DNA of 64,000 bases from Clostridiales bacterium (lineage in GTDB: Bacteria > Bacillota > Clostridia > Oscillospirales > Oscillospiraceae). The DNA is taken from positions 805,501 to 869,500 of the forward strand of contig CP107216.1 in assembly GCA_025757645.1 (NCBI GenBank), written 5' to 3'. Below the pieces are notes generated by a model, which saw nothing but the letters and a program-made list of their open reading frames with translations, was not told the origin of the DNA and ran no database searches. Positions 23,314 through 30,887 of this stretch are shown here, one piece after another. A program made the position numbers and the translations under genes. Each line of letters opens with the position of its first letter. Positions within the stretch are counted from its first letter, which is position 1.

Positions 23314-23727
23314 TTATTCGGAAGCGGATCCCTTGTCCGCTTGCTGACAAGTTTTGCACAGCCCCGTGAACGTGATGCTGCACCCGAGCACCTGCGCGTC
23401 CGTCACGCCCTGGGCGAGGGCACACAGCTGCGCCTCCGGCTCGCCGGGCAGCGGCACGTCGATGACCCGGCCGCACTGCACACAGTGCAGGTGCGCGTGG
23501 GGGTTCGTGCGGGCGTCGAACCGCTCCTGCCCGCGGAACACGCCGACGCTCATCGCGTCGCCCTCTTCGGCGAAGAGGCTCAGGTTCCGGTACACCGTGC
23601 CGAGGCTCAGGTCGGGATAGTCCGGCTTGAGCTGCTGGTAGAGCTCCTGCGCGGTGGGGTGGGCGGTCGTCGCTGCGAGGGCTTCGAGGATGACCTGCCG
23701 CTTTTTGCTGTTTTTGCGTGTGGGCAT
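23314..23727 (-). CDS. perR: Fur-family regulator, PerR-like
   Basis: A 137-residue Fur-family repressor. The winged helix has the AHPTAQELYQQLKPDYPDLSLGTVYRNLSLF block (about residues 21-51). The dimerisation half has the metal-site HAHLHCVQCGRVIDV and a second CxxC (CKTC) near the end, forming the structural zinc site. Placement before rubrerythrin argues for PerR (peroxide sensing) rather than Fur or Zur; this is inference. AAGGAGG precedes ATG 23727. An inverted repeat overlapping its own promoter region (23746-23770) suggests autoregulation. Confidence 0.82.
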   Translation of the reverse strand: MPTRKNSKKRQVILEALAATTAHPTAQELYQQLKPDYPDLSLGTVYRNLSLFAEEGDAMSVGVFRGQERFDARTNPHAHLHCVQCGRVIDVPLPGEPEAQLCALAQGVTDAQVLGCSITFTGLCKTCQQADKGSASE

Positions 23728-23745
23728 CGAAGCACCTCCTTGAAA

Positions 23746-23770
23746 ATCAGTAACAAGAATTATTACTGAT
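23746..23770. promoter_or_regulatory. Putative PerR operator
   Basis: A perfect 8-bp inverted repeat ATCAGTAA / TTACTGAT with a 9-nt spacer, between the -10 and the ribosome-binding site; the inner 15 bp resembles a degenerate Per box. Confidence 0.6.
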
Positions 23771-23773
23771 ATG

Positions 23774-23802
23774 AAGATACCACAGGAAACCGCATTTGTA
23801 AA
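23774..23802 (-). promoter_or_regulatory. Promoter of perR-rubrerythrin
   Basis: Minus strand: TTTACA, 17-nt spacer, TATCTT. Confidence 0.6.
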
Positions 23803-24165
23803 GCCCTTTTTGCGAATGATTCTCAAGATTGTGCATTCTGCTGCATTTCCCGCGCCCGGTTTTGGCATTTGTGCGCAAAATGATCGGCCGCGCGGTGGCC
23901 GCGCGGCCGGAAGGGAGGAGAAAAATTTGCGCATATGCGCAGGGAGAGCACATGACCGGTGCCGCGGCGGCCACGCCGCGACGGATGAGATGTCGTGGGA
24001 TATGCGGTGCACGACCGGCGGCGCTGAAGAAACCATGACCTTTCCACCGCATCCGCTTCGCTGCGCTCAGCACCTTCTCCTCAAGGAGAAGGCTTTGCAC
24101 GCCCCGGCCGAGGCCACAAGGAGAAGGCTTAGGGTGCGCGTCGGACACGCAGTGCGCCGCGCACC
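23803..24165. repeat. Non-coding gap with dispersed repeats
   Basis: No gene is supported here. It holds GC palindromes (around 23884-23906 and 23932-23943), a 19-bp element GGCCACGCCGCGACGGATG (23969-23987) repeated at 29678-29696, and a 33-bp element (24047-24079) whose exact reverse complement is at 27618-27650. The latter continues into the hairpin CCTTCTCC...GGAGAAGG. Confidence 0.65.
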
Positions 24166-24594
24166 TCACCGCCTGCAGACATTGGCCGTGATGCCGCACA
24201 GCGCCTGCGCGCACTCCATGTCCCACCTGCCCGAGCGGGCGATGTCGTCGATCGAGAGGATGCCTGCGAGCTTGCCGCCCTCGGTCACGGGCAGGCGGCG
24301 CACCTGCGCCGCGCGCATGGTCTCCATCGCGCGGCGGATATCCGCGCCGGCTTCGACCGTCACGGGGTCGCGCGACATGATGCTGCGCACGGTCACGGCG
24401 CCCGGGTCGTCCCCGGACGAGACACAGCGCACCACGATGTCGCGGTCGGTGAGCATCCCGGCGAGCGTGCCGTCGTCCTCGCACACGGGCAGCGCGCCGA
24501 TGCCGCGCATGCGCATCAGCCGAGCGGCGGCGACGACCGGCTCGTCCGGATGCGTCACGGCGGCAGCGCCGGTCATGTAATTGCGGACCTGCAT
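24166..24594 (-). CDS. Tandem CBS-domain protein
   Basis: A 142-residue protein made of two CBS domains, each opening with a motif of the type MTGAAAVTHPDEPV (residues 7-20) and MSRDPVTVEAGADI (about 73-86) and ending in LTDRDI or LSIDDI. A CBS pair usually binds adenosine nucleotides and senses energy state; with no attached enzyme the partner is unknown. A four-cysteine-poor tail (CAQALCGITANVC) follows. GGGGGTG precedes the ATG. It is downstream of SpoIIP on the same strand but separated by about 100 nt and a TATAAT-like element (24664-24669). Confidence 0.88.
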   Translation of the reverse strand: MQVRNYMTGAAAVTHPDEPVVAAARLMRMRGIGALPVCEDDGTLAGMLTDRDIVVRCVSSGDDPGAVTVRSIMSRDPVTVEAGADIRRAMETMRAAQVRRLPVTEGGKLAGILSIDDIARSGRWDMECAQALCGITANVCRR

Positions 24595-24694
24595 GAAAAC
24601 ACCCCCTTTGGCCGGAAGCTCCGTCTGCGGAGATTCTCGCCCGCCGGGGGTGGTTTTATACCTATTATAATATGTCGCACCGTGTCGGGCCCGG

Positions 24695-25744
24695 TCACTG
24701 CACGAGCCGGGCGAGCGCCGGGCCGGCGCTCTCGCCGAACAGGCGCACGGCGCGTATGGCCTCCTGCAGCGTGTTGCCGCTGCTGCCGACCTCGATGATG
24801 AGCGACCCGCGCGTGAGGTGCTGGTTGTAGCGCTCGTTGACGAGCGTGATCGGCCGCATCAGCGTCGGGTGCGCCGCATTCACCGCATCCTGCAGATACA
24901 CCGCCAGGCGCAGGTTCTCCTCCCAGTACGGGTGGTAGAGCCCCGAGGCGTTCGTGCCCACGAGCAGCATCACCTGCGAGCACGCGGCATCGGGCAGCTC
25001 GGCCACGGTCTTATAGACCACGCTGTCCGAGCACAGCGCGTCGCGGTGCAGGTCGATGACGATGCGTAGGCTCGGGTACTGGTTCAGGTACTCCTGCACG
25101 GCCGCGCCCGAGCGGTTGTACGAGCCCGTGTAGCTCGGGTAGTCGTAGATCGTCCGGTCGTGCAGCACCTGCAGCCCGGCGGACGCGAGCGTGTTGGCCA
25201 GCACGTCGCCCACGTGCACAATATTATAATTGGTGTCCTCCGTGCGGCACGTGTCGCTCGCGGGATAGAGGTCGCGCCCCGCGGGGGTGAAGGCTTCGCT
25301 CGCGTGCGTGTGCATGATGAGGATCTGCGGTTCGCCTGCCGGCAGCACGACGGCCGGGCCCTGCTGCAGCAGCGCGGCCGCATCGACCGCGATGTCTGTC
25401 TCGTTTTTGATGCTCAGCCCGCCCGCGATGTTCGTCGCCACGATCGGCAGCCCGTCGGCCGTCGTGGTGGGCGCGTCCTCGTCGGCGTCGGCGTCCGCGG
25501 TGGGGGCGGGTGTCGCGGCCGGCGCGGGCGTGGCCGCGCTGAGCGCCGCTGCCGCCTCCGGTGTGGGGGATGCGTCCACCGGCGGCGCACCCAGCTCCAT
25601 GCGCACCGATGCCAGCAGCAGCTGCTCCGGGTCGAGCCAGAGCCGCAGCCTGTCCGCGAGCGGCGCGCCGCCCGCCGCAGCCGATGCGATCTGCAGGCCG
25701 AACACGGTCAGCCCCACGCAGGCCAGTTTTTGCCGCAGCGTCAT
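24695..25744 (-). CDS. spoIIP: Stage II sporulation protein P
   Basis: A 349-residue SpoIIP homologue, the amidase/endopeptidase that, with SpoIID, degrades septal peptidoglycan during forespore engulfment. It has an N-terminal hydrophobic anchor, an Ala/Pro-rich linker and the catalytic domain with zinc-ligand motif ILIMHTHASEAF (about residue 140). The downstream blocks are YNRSGAAVQEYL, LRIVIDLHRDAL, LRLAVYLQ and GSLIIEVGSSGNTLQEA. GGAGG lies 9 nt before the ATG. It is the best evidence that this organism sporulates. No gpr neighbour, which often accompanies spoIIP, is present. Confidence 0.9.
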   Translation of the reverse strand: MTLRQKLACVGLTVFGLQIASAAAGGAPLADRLRLWLDPEQLLLASVRMELGAPPVDASPTPEAAAALSAATPAPAATPAPTADADADEDAPTTTADGLPIVATNIAGGLSIKNETDIAVDAAALLQQGPAVVLPAGEPQILIMHTHASEAFTPAGRDLYPASDTCRTEDTNYNIVHVGDVLANTLASAGLQVLHDRTIYDYPSYTGSYNRSGAAVQEYLNQYPSLRIVIDLHRDALCSDSVVYKTVAELPDAACSQVMLLVGTNASGLYHPYWEENLRLAVYLQDAVNAAHPTLMRPITLVNERYNQHLTRGSLIIEVGSSGNTLQEAIRAVRLFGESAGPALARLVQ

Positions 25745-25854
25745 ATCTGCTCACCTCCGATTGCATTCTCCACAATATATATGGTTTCGGGGGTGGAATT
25801 ATGTCACCGTATCTGCTATACTGAGCACCGGAATTTTTCAAAGGAGGCGTCGTC

Positions 25855-26097
25855 ATGACGATCACATACCGGCCGAAGGGTGTTTGCTCCCGCCTGATGC
25901 GGGTGGAGGTGGAGAACGGAATTATCCGCAAAGTTGAGGTGCAAGGGGGGTGCAGCGGCAACCTGCAGGGCATTTCGCGGCTCCTGGTGGGGATGCCGGT
26001 GCAGCAGGCCATCGAGCGCATGGAGGGCGTGCGCTGCGGCAGCAAGCTGACCTCCTGCCCGGATCAGCTTGCCAAGGCGCTGCGTCAGGCGCTGTGA
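25855..26097 (+). CDS. TSCPD-domain protein (TIGR03905 type)
   Basis: An 80-residue protein matching the TIGR03905 family: YRPKGVCSRLMRVEVENGIIRKVEVQGGC, GNLQGISRLLVGM and the C-terminal TSCPDQLA signature. The family is common in Clostridia and of unknown function; the domain also occurs at the C-terminus of some ribonucleotide reductases. AAAGGAGG precedes the ATG by about 8 nt; a TATACT element at 25817-25822 may be its -10, without a good -35. It is divergent from spoIIP and followed by a clear terminator. Confidence 0.88.
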   Translation: MTITYRPKGVCSRLMRVEVENGIIRKVEVQGGCSGNLQGISRLLVGMPVQQAIERMEGVRCGSKLTSCPDQLAKALRQAL

Positions 26098-26149
26098 GGC
26101 GGGAAAAAGATTAACATAATTCTTTCAAATAATAAAAATAGTTGACATA

Positions 26150-26195
26150 ATGCAAGTTTGCAAGAATTTTTTGCGAACTTGCATCTTTTTATTTT
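26150..26195 (+). terminator. Terminator after the TSCPD gene
   Basis: A 14-bp stem ATGCAAGTTTGCAA / TTGCGAACTTGCAT (one wobble) and tail CTTTTTATTTT. Confidence 0.88.
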
Positions 26196-26446
26196 GGTCA
26201 CTTTGCGTCGAATTGACGGTTTTAGTCAAAGTAAACAACACAATTTCTTGCGCATAATGGTGTCATATAACGCTATATTTTGTTGTTTACGCATTTTTTT
26301 GTGGATATTATTCAGAACTTAAAAAGACGCTTTGTGCAATTTGCCGATTGCGTGGGGTTTGAAAAATGAATATAATTATCCATAACGGGGCGCGTGGATT
26401 GAAATGTTTGCGCCCTGTGATGAATCAGCAAAGGAGGCTGCACGTC
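26196..26446 (+). promoter_or_regulatory. AT-rich leader of the cortex-hydrolase gene
   Basis: About 250 nt without a gene, much AT-richer than the neighbours. It contains TTGAC/GTCAA (26215-26229 region) and a perfect 10-bp inverted repeat GTAAACAACA (26231-26240) / TGTTGTTTAC (26281-26290). No convincing sigma-A promoter is seen; a sporulation sigma factor promoter is possible but not shown. Confidence 0.4.
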
Positions 26447-27496
26447 ATGAATCGAACGAAAAAAGCGGGCCTGTCCGTGAAGTCGGGCCTGTCGCTGATG
26501 TGCGTCGTCTGCCTGCTTTGCGGCTTATTGTGCGGATTTTTCTGGCTCGCCGGTGAAAGCTCGGCGCTGGCCGCCGGGCCGGACGGCAGCGCGCCGGCGG
26601 CAAAGACGGTCGTGAGCGGGGATGTGTCCCTGGCCGCGCCCGAGCACGACGAGAAGCTCGCGGTGCAGGCAGCCGCGCAGGCGACCTCGCCGGTCGTGCG
26701 CACGGTCGCCGTCGGCATGGACGCCGGCGACTACACCGAGACCGTCACCTGCGACTACACGCCCGTGTATGTGGACGACCGCTTCGGCGGCTACTGCTAC
26801 GTGCTCGACGATGCGGTCTGGCTCCCGGCGGATGCGTTCGCCGAGATGCTCGGCCTCGAGAGCGACACGGTCACGGACGGCGACACCGAGACCGTCACGG
26901 TCGATGGCGCGGACATCGCGGCGACCTACGGCGAGACGTACTACACGGCCAACGGCCGCTGCTTCTACGCGCCCGACGGCGTGTATGCCCTCGACGGGGA
27001 AGTGGTGCTGCCGCTGGCGGATCTGGAGAAGATCTTCGGCGTCACGGCCGTGCTCAGCGAGGACCATACCAGTCTGCGCGTCGATGCCTCCGAGCAGGCG
27101 CTGCTCGAGAGCGGCGAGAGCTATTACGGCGCGCGTGATGTCTACTGGCTCAGCCACATCATCAATGCCGAGGCCGGCAACCAGCCCATGGACGGGCAGA
27201 TCGCGGTCGGCAACGTCGTGCTCAACCGCGTGGCGGACGAGCGCTTCCCCAACAGCGTCAAGGAGGTCGTGTTCGACCGGCGCGGCGGTGTGGCGCAGTT
27301 TTCGCCCACGGCCGACGGGCGCATCAGCCTCACGCCGGACGAGGATGCCGAGCTCGCGGCGAAGCTCGCTTTTGAGGGCTACGACCCGGTGGGCGAGAGC
27401 CTGTATTTCATCAATCCCTCGGCCTGCAACGCCTCGTGGTTCAACAGCCGCCTGACCTACACGGCCACGATCGGCGACCACGTCTTTTACGCATAA
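26447..27496 (+). CDS. Cell wall hydrolase, SleB/CwlJ type, with stalk domain
   Basis: A 349-residue exported protein. A signal peptide or anchor (about residues 15-43) is followed by a beta-rich region resembling copper-amine-oxidase N-terminal-like stalk domains (VYVDDRFGGYCYVLDDAVWLPADAF and DGEVVLPLADLEKIFGVTA). The last 115 residues are a Hydrolase_2 domain: YWLSHIINAEAGNQPMDGQIAVGNVVLNRV, with the catalytic Glu in NAEAG, then SVKEVVFDRRGGVAQFSP and late LYFINPSACNASWF. SleB-type enzymes act as lytic transglycosylases on spore cortex at germination; a vegetative wall role is also possible. AAAGGAGG precedes the ATG by 9 nt. Confidence 0.85.
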   Translation: MNRTKKAGLSVKSGLSLMCVVCLLCGLLCGFFWLAGESSALAAGPDGSAPAAKTVVSGDVSLAAPEHDEKLAVQAAAQATSPVVRTVAVGMDAGDYTETVTCDYTPVYVDDRFGGYCYVLDDAVWLPADAFAEMLGLESDTVTDGDTETVTVDGADIAATYGETYYTANGRCFYAPDGVYALDGEVVLPLADLEKIFGVTAVLSEDHTSLRVDASEQALLESGESYYGARDVYWLSHIINAEAGNQPMDGQIAVGNVVLNRVADERFPNSVKEVVFDRRGGVAQFSPTADGRISLTPDEDAELAAKLAFEGYDPVGESLYFINPSACNASWFNSRLTYTATIGDHVFYA

Positions 27497-27514
27497 TAGC
27501 TGCACAGACAGCAC

Positions 27515-27550
27515 AGCCGCCCGCACGGAGACCCGTGCGGGCGGCTTTTG
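27515..27550 (+). terminator. Terminator after the cell wall hydrolase gene
   Basis: A 14-bp perfect stem AGCCGCCCGCACGG / CCGTGCGGGCGGCT followed by TTTTG. Confidence 0.85.
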
Positions 27551-27601
27551 TGCCGTTACGCGCCATGGCGATCCCGTTACCGTGCATGCTCGACCGGTGC
27601 C

Positions 27602-27650
27602 AAGCCTTCTCCCTACCGAGAAGGTGCTGAGCGCAGCGAAGCGGATGCGG
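27602..27650 (+). repeat. Dispersed repeat, inverted copy of 24047-24096
   Basis: Contains AAGCCTTCTCC, a 4-nt loop and GAGAAGG, then 26 more bases; positions 27618-27650 are the exact reverse complement of 24047-24079. Confidence 0.8.
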
Positions 27651-27762
27651 CGGAAGAGGTCTGCTTTACCCGGCGTGCCTGCTCACCCGCACCCGCCCGG
27701 GACTGGACGCGCGGGGGAGAATGTGATAAGATGGCGGCAACCGATCATTTTTGGAGGCAAGC

Positions 27763-28461
27763 ATGGACGAACTTCTGCGCGCGGGGTTTGCCGCGCTGGG
27801 TCTGCCGCTCGACGCGGCGGCGCTGGCCCGTTTTCAGACATATTACACGCTGCTCGACGAGCGCAGCAAGGTCATGAACCTGACGGCCATCCACGGCGAG
27901 ACCGACGTGGCGCAGCTGCACTTTCTCGATTCGGCTGCCCTGCTGACGGTCGAGCCGCTTGCCGGCAAGTCGGTCATCGACGTCGGCACGGGCGCGGGCT
28001 TTCCCGGCCTGCCGCTGAAGATTGCGCAGCCGGACATTTCGCTCACGCTGCTCGACAGTCTGGATAAGCGCGTGCGCTTTCTCGGCGACGTCTGCGCCGC
28101 GACTGGCCTCACGGACGTGACGTGCCTGCATACGCGCGCCGAGGAGGCGCCGGAGCTGCGCGGGCAGTTCGACGCGGCGGTCTCGCGCGCGGTCGCGCGG
28201 CTGTACCTGCTGTGCGAGCTGTGCCTGCCGTTTGTGCGCACGGGCGGGGTGTTTCTCGCCATGAAAGGGCCGGACTGCGCCGAGGAGCTCGACGAGGCGC
28301 GCAGCGCCATCCGCAAGCTCGGCGGCACGTATGAGCGCACGACGCGCTACACCATCCCCGGCACGGACGTGACGCACAGCGTCGTCGTCATCCGCAAGAC
28401 GGCGCCCACACCGCCGAAGTATCCCCGCCGCTGGGCGAAGATGCAGAAGGAACATTTGTAA
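27763..28461 (+). CDS. rsmG: 16S rRNA (guanine(527)-N(7))-methyltransferase
   Basis: A 232-residue RsmG (GidB) protein that methylates G527 of 16S rRNA. SAM-binding motif VIDVGTGAGFPGLPLKIAQP is at about residues 70-89, preceded by the family MNLTAIHGETDVAQLHFLDS and followed by LLDSLDKRVRFL and SRAVARLYLLCELCLPF. TTGGAGG lies 6 nt before the ATG. Often next to mnmG or parAB near oriC; here it stands alone between a repeat and a terminator, so no origin is implied. Confidence 0.93.
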   Translation: MDELLRAGFAALGLPLDAAALARFQTYYTLLDERSKVMNLTAIHGETDVAQLHFLDSAALLTVEPLAGKSVIDVGTGAGFPGLPLKIAQPDISLTLLDSLDKRVRFLGDVCAATGLTDVTCLHTRAEEAPELRGQFDAAVSRAVARLYLLCELCLPFVRTGGVFLAMKGPDCAEELDEARSAIRKLGGTYERTTRYTIPGTDVTHSVVVIRKTAPTPPKYPRRWAKMQKEHL

Positions 28462-28466
28462 AGCAG

Positions 28467-28504
28467 AAAACACGCCCGACGCAGATCGCGTCGGGCGTGT
28501 TTCC
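28467..28504. terminator. Bidirectional terminator between rsmG and the aldolase
   Basis: A 15-bp stem AAACACGCCCGACGC / GCGTCGGGCGTGTTT, usable on both strands. Confidence 0.88.
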
Positions 28505-28523
28505 GTATTTCGATGTTGTGCGC

Positions 28524-29570
28524 TTAGTCCAGCACCTGCGCCAGCACGGCCAGCAGCGCGTCGACCTGCGCGTCCGTCGTGGCCCACGAGGTCACGAACC
28601 GCACGGCCTGGTGCGCGGCGTCCACGCGGGCGGTCGTGTAAAACGCGACCTGCTCCTGCAGCCGCGCGATCTGCGCATCCGACAGGATGGGGAAGATCTG
28701 GTTCGTCGGCGAGGGCACGTACATTGCGATGCCGCGGTCCGAGAGCGCGGCGGCGATGCGCTGCGCCTGCGCGTCCGCGTGCCGGCCCAGCTCGAGCCAG
28801 AGGTCGTGCGCCATCGCGGCGGCGAACTGCACGCCGAGCAGGCGGCCCTTGGCGAGCATGGCGCCGTTGCGCTTCATCGCGCGGCGGAAGCCCGGCTTGA
28901 GCGCGTCGTTGACGATGACCATTGCCTCGCCGAAGAGCAGGCCGTTTTTCGTGCCGCCGATGTAAAACGCATCGCACAGCCGCGGCAGATCCTCCGGCTG
29001 CAGGTCGCTGCCCGCGGCCGTGAGCGCCTGCGCCAGCCGCGCGCCGTCGAGATACAGGTACATCCCATGCGCGTCGCACGCCGCGCGCAGGGCGGTCAGC
29101 TCCGCCCTGGTATAGACAGTGCCGAGTTCCGTCGCGTCGGACACGTACACCATGCGCGGCAGTACCATGTGTTCGTCATACACGCCGGGGGCAGCGCAGT
29201 GCTGCGCGGCGACGTCGGCGATGGCGGCGGGGGTGAGCTTGCCGTCCGCGCCGGGCACGGCGATCACCTTGTGGCCGGTGGCCTCGATCGCGCCGGTCTC
29301 GTGCACATTGATGTGGCCGGTGTCGGCCGCGACCATGGCCTCCCACGGGCGCAGGAAGGCGGCCGCGGCGAGCTGGTTTGTCTGCGTGCCGCCGACGAGG
29401 AAGTGCACGTCGGCGTCCGGGCAGGCGAAGCGGGCGCGGATGGCGTCAGCCGCGCGGCGGCAGTCGTCGTCGAGCCCGTAGCCCGGCGTGGAGCAGAGGT
29501 TGGTGTCGCACAGGGCGCGCAGCACGTTCGGGTGCGCACCCTCGGAGTAATCGTTCTGAAAGCGGAGCAT
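28524..29570 (-). CDS. Low-specificity threonine aldolase-like PLP enzyme
   Basis: A 348-residue fold-type I PLP enzyme of the beta-eliminating lyase family. It starts LRFQNDYSEGAHPNVLRAL, has GGTQTNQLAAAAFLRPWEA (cofactor phosphate region), the DGARLAQALTAAG Asp for the pyridine nitrogen, and the FYIGGTKNGLLFGEA lysine (K in GGTKNG, about residue 209) that should bind PLP. Members cleave L-threonine or L-allo-threonine to glycine and acetaldehyde; other beta-hydroxy amino acids are possible. AAAGGTGA precedes the ATG. Monocistronic. Confidence 0.88.
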   Translation of the reverse strand: MLRFQNDYSEGAHPNVLRALCDTNLCSTPGYGLDDDCRRAADAIRARFACPDADVHFLVGGTQTNQLAAAAFLRPWEAMVAADTGHINVHETGAIEATGHKVIAVPGADGKLTPAAIADVAAQHCAAPGVYDEHMVLPRMVYVSDATELGTVYTRAELTALRAACDAHGMYLYLDGARLAQALTAAGSDLQPEDLPRLCDAFYIGGTKNGLLFGEAMVIVNDALKPGFRRAMKRNGAMLAKGRLLGVQFAAAMAHDLWLELGRHADAQAQRIAAALSDRGIAMYVPSPTNQIFPILSDAQIARLQEQVAFYTTARVDAAHQAVRFVTSWATTDAQVDALLAVLAQVLD

Positions 29571-29677
29571 GGCGGATCACCTTTCGTTTGGACAGGATTC
29601 GGCACACTGCGCGTGCCGCTGAGGCTTATCATAGCCCCGGCGGCGGGGGCTTGTCAATGCGGCGCGGCTTTTTCGGT

Positions 29678-29696
29678 GGCCACGCCGCGACGGATG
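29678..29696 (+). repeat. 19-bp dispersed repeat, second copy
   Basis: GGCCACGCCGCGACGGATG, identical to 23969-23987; both copies are in non-coding gaps. Confidence 0.7.
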
Positions 29697-29721
29697 CAAT
29701 CTGGCTTTTTTCTTGTCAGAG

Positions 29722-29914
29722 GCAAGAAAAAAGCCGGCAGCTTTCGCTGCCGGCCAGCCCGCCAATGCCGTGTGAGCCCAGTTACAACCTGCACAAGAAG
29801 GCAGGTGGGTCGCCTCTCTGCTGTTTCTCTGCTTCCAACGTCCAACCGGCATCTTTCAGCCGGCCGGGAGGCCTGCAATCCGCAGCGGAAGTTCTGGCAT
29901 CCCTTATAAGAGAT
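29722..29914 (-). ncRNA. ssrS: 6S RNA
   Basis: The minus-strand transcript has 6S features. A closing stem pairs GGAUGCC (near the 5' end, about 29900) with GGCAUU (about 29776). The 3' half has the conserved-looking GCGACCCACCUGC, a hairpin ACCUGC...GCAGGU, and GUUGUAACUGGG then CACACGGCAU, comparable to the CACCUU...GGGUUACAG...CGGCAU arrangement of known 6S RNAs. It ends in an 8-bp stem (29733-29754) and a U-rich tail. TTTAAA at 29920-29925 may be the -10. 6S RNA binds sigma-A RNA polymerase in stationary phase. Ends are approximate. Confidence 0.75.
29733..29754 (-). terminator. Terminator of the 6S RNA
   Basis: GCCGGCAG / CTGCCGGC stem followed on the minus strand by TTTTTTCTTGC. Confidence 0.85.
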
Positions 29915-29998
29915 GTGGGTTTAAATGAGCTCTGAGCACTCAGTCGTGCTCCACGCACACAGCAGGACTTATTCCCATGCTATGCGCCGCGCGGGAAC

Positions 29999-30301
29999 TT
30001 ATTCCTCCGCGCCGCCGTCAGATCCTTCGTCCTCGTCGGCGAAGATCTCTTCCATATAGTAATTGTACACCTTGTCCAGCTCGTCGTCATCGTCGATGGA
30101 GCCGAAGAGCTCCTCGCCGTTTTCCTCCATGATCTTGAGCAGGATGATGCCGAAATCGGGGTCGTCCTCGTCCATATCGGCGGGGAGCGCCGCGAGATAG
30201 TCCTGACCGTCGAGTTCAAACTCGTTGAGCACTTCCAGCTCGAACTCGTTGCCGTCCTCGTCCTCGATCGTCAGATAATCGCTGCCGAATGCTTCACTCA
30301 T
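29999..30301 (-). CDS. DUF1292 family protein (YrzB-like)
   Basis: A 100-residue, strongly acidic protein: DYLTIEDEDGNEFELEVLNEFELDGQDYLAALPAD is the DUF1292 core, followed by a poly-acidic tail with EENGEELFGSIDDDDELDKVYNYY. The family often sits with yrrL/ruvX genes in Firmicutes; its function is unknown. ATG at 30301 follows CTGGAGG by about 8 nt. The promoter is at 30338-30366. Confidence 0.9.
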   Translation of the reverse strand: MSEAFGSDYLTIEDEDGNEFELEVLNEFELDGQDYLAALPADMDEDDPDFGIILLKIMEENGEELFGSIDDDDELDKVYNYYMEEIFADEDEGSDGGAEE

Positions 30302-30337
30302 CGGGGTGTCCTCCAGTTGTGATCGTTTTCTGGTTTC

Positions 30338-30366
30338 AGTGTACCCCATCTGGCGTGTAAAATCAA
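30338..30366 (-). promoter_or_regulatory. Promoter of the DUF1292 gene
   Basis: Minus strand: TTGATT, 17-nt spacer, TACACT. Confidence 0.65.
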
Positions 30367-30372
30367 GTCCTT

Positions 30373-30696
30373 TTACGACCCCAGATCCTCCAGCAGCAGC
30401 AAAAGCTGCTCCTGACTGCCGACGGTGATGCCGCCGCGCAGCAGCTCCTGGTCGGCGCGGCGCAGTCCGGCGACCTCGATGCCGGTCACCTGCAGCGGCC
30501 TGCGGTCGGCGTCGGAGGCGAACACGCTCACATAGCCCTCGTAATCCCGCAGGATATATTCCGCCTGCGCGCCGTCGTAGGACGTGGCCGGCGCGTCCGC
30601 GCCCGGCTGCTGCAGGGAGGACATCGCCGCCCCCGCGACGAACGGCGACACGGCGCACAGCGCCGTCACGACCGTTAGTGCCAGCGTTCGTTTCAT
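30373..30696 (-). CDS. BofC C-terminal-like exported protein
   Basis: A 107-residue protein with a cleavable-looking signal (residues 1-24, ending SPFVAGAAM) and a compact domain YILRDYEGYVSVFASDADRRPLQVTGIEV, then LRRADQELLRGGITVGSQEQLLLLLEDLG. The YxLrxYxGxvaVF, vTgIxvxxLrxxDqxlL and LLeDyG pattern is that of the C-terminal domain of bypass-of-forespore C proteins, which influence pro-sigma-K processing in Bacillus. AAAGGAG precedes the ATG. The role in this organism is inferred only. Confidence 0.7.
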   Translation of the reverse strand: MKRTLALTVVTALCAVSPFVAGAAMSSLQQPGADAPATSYDGAQAEYILRDYEGYVSVFASDADRRPLQVTGIEVAGLRRADQELLRGGITVGSQEQLLLLLEDLGS

Positions 30697-30783
30697 ATGC
30701 CTCGCTCCTTTCACCGGAAAGTTTGTCCAACGTGCGCGCATTTCATACCCGCCGGACAAAAACGCGCGAAAGACTATCCCCAG

Positions 30784-30812
30784 TTGACAGAGTGTGCTAT
30801 AATATCATTTAA
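30784..30812 (+). promoter_or_regulatory. Promoter region of the class A PBP gene
   Basis: Two overlapping possibilities: extended -10 TGCTATAAT (30795-30803), or consensus TTGACA (30784-30789) with 17-nt spacer and ATTTAA (30807-30812). Confidence 0.65.
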
Positions 30813-30887
30813 CCGTTTTTATGCGCTGAATATCGACCGGGTTTTTGACCCGATAATGTGTATTATCAGGGAGGTGCGTCACTGCCT

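Noticed and set aside
29930..29955. GAGCAC/GTGCTC hairpin as a terminator upstream of 6S RNA
   Set aside because: Only six pairs and no T-run on either strand.
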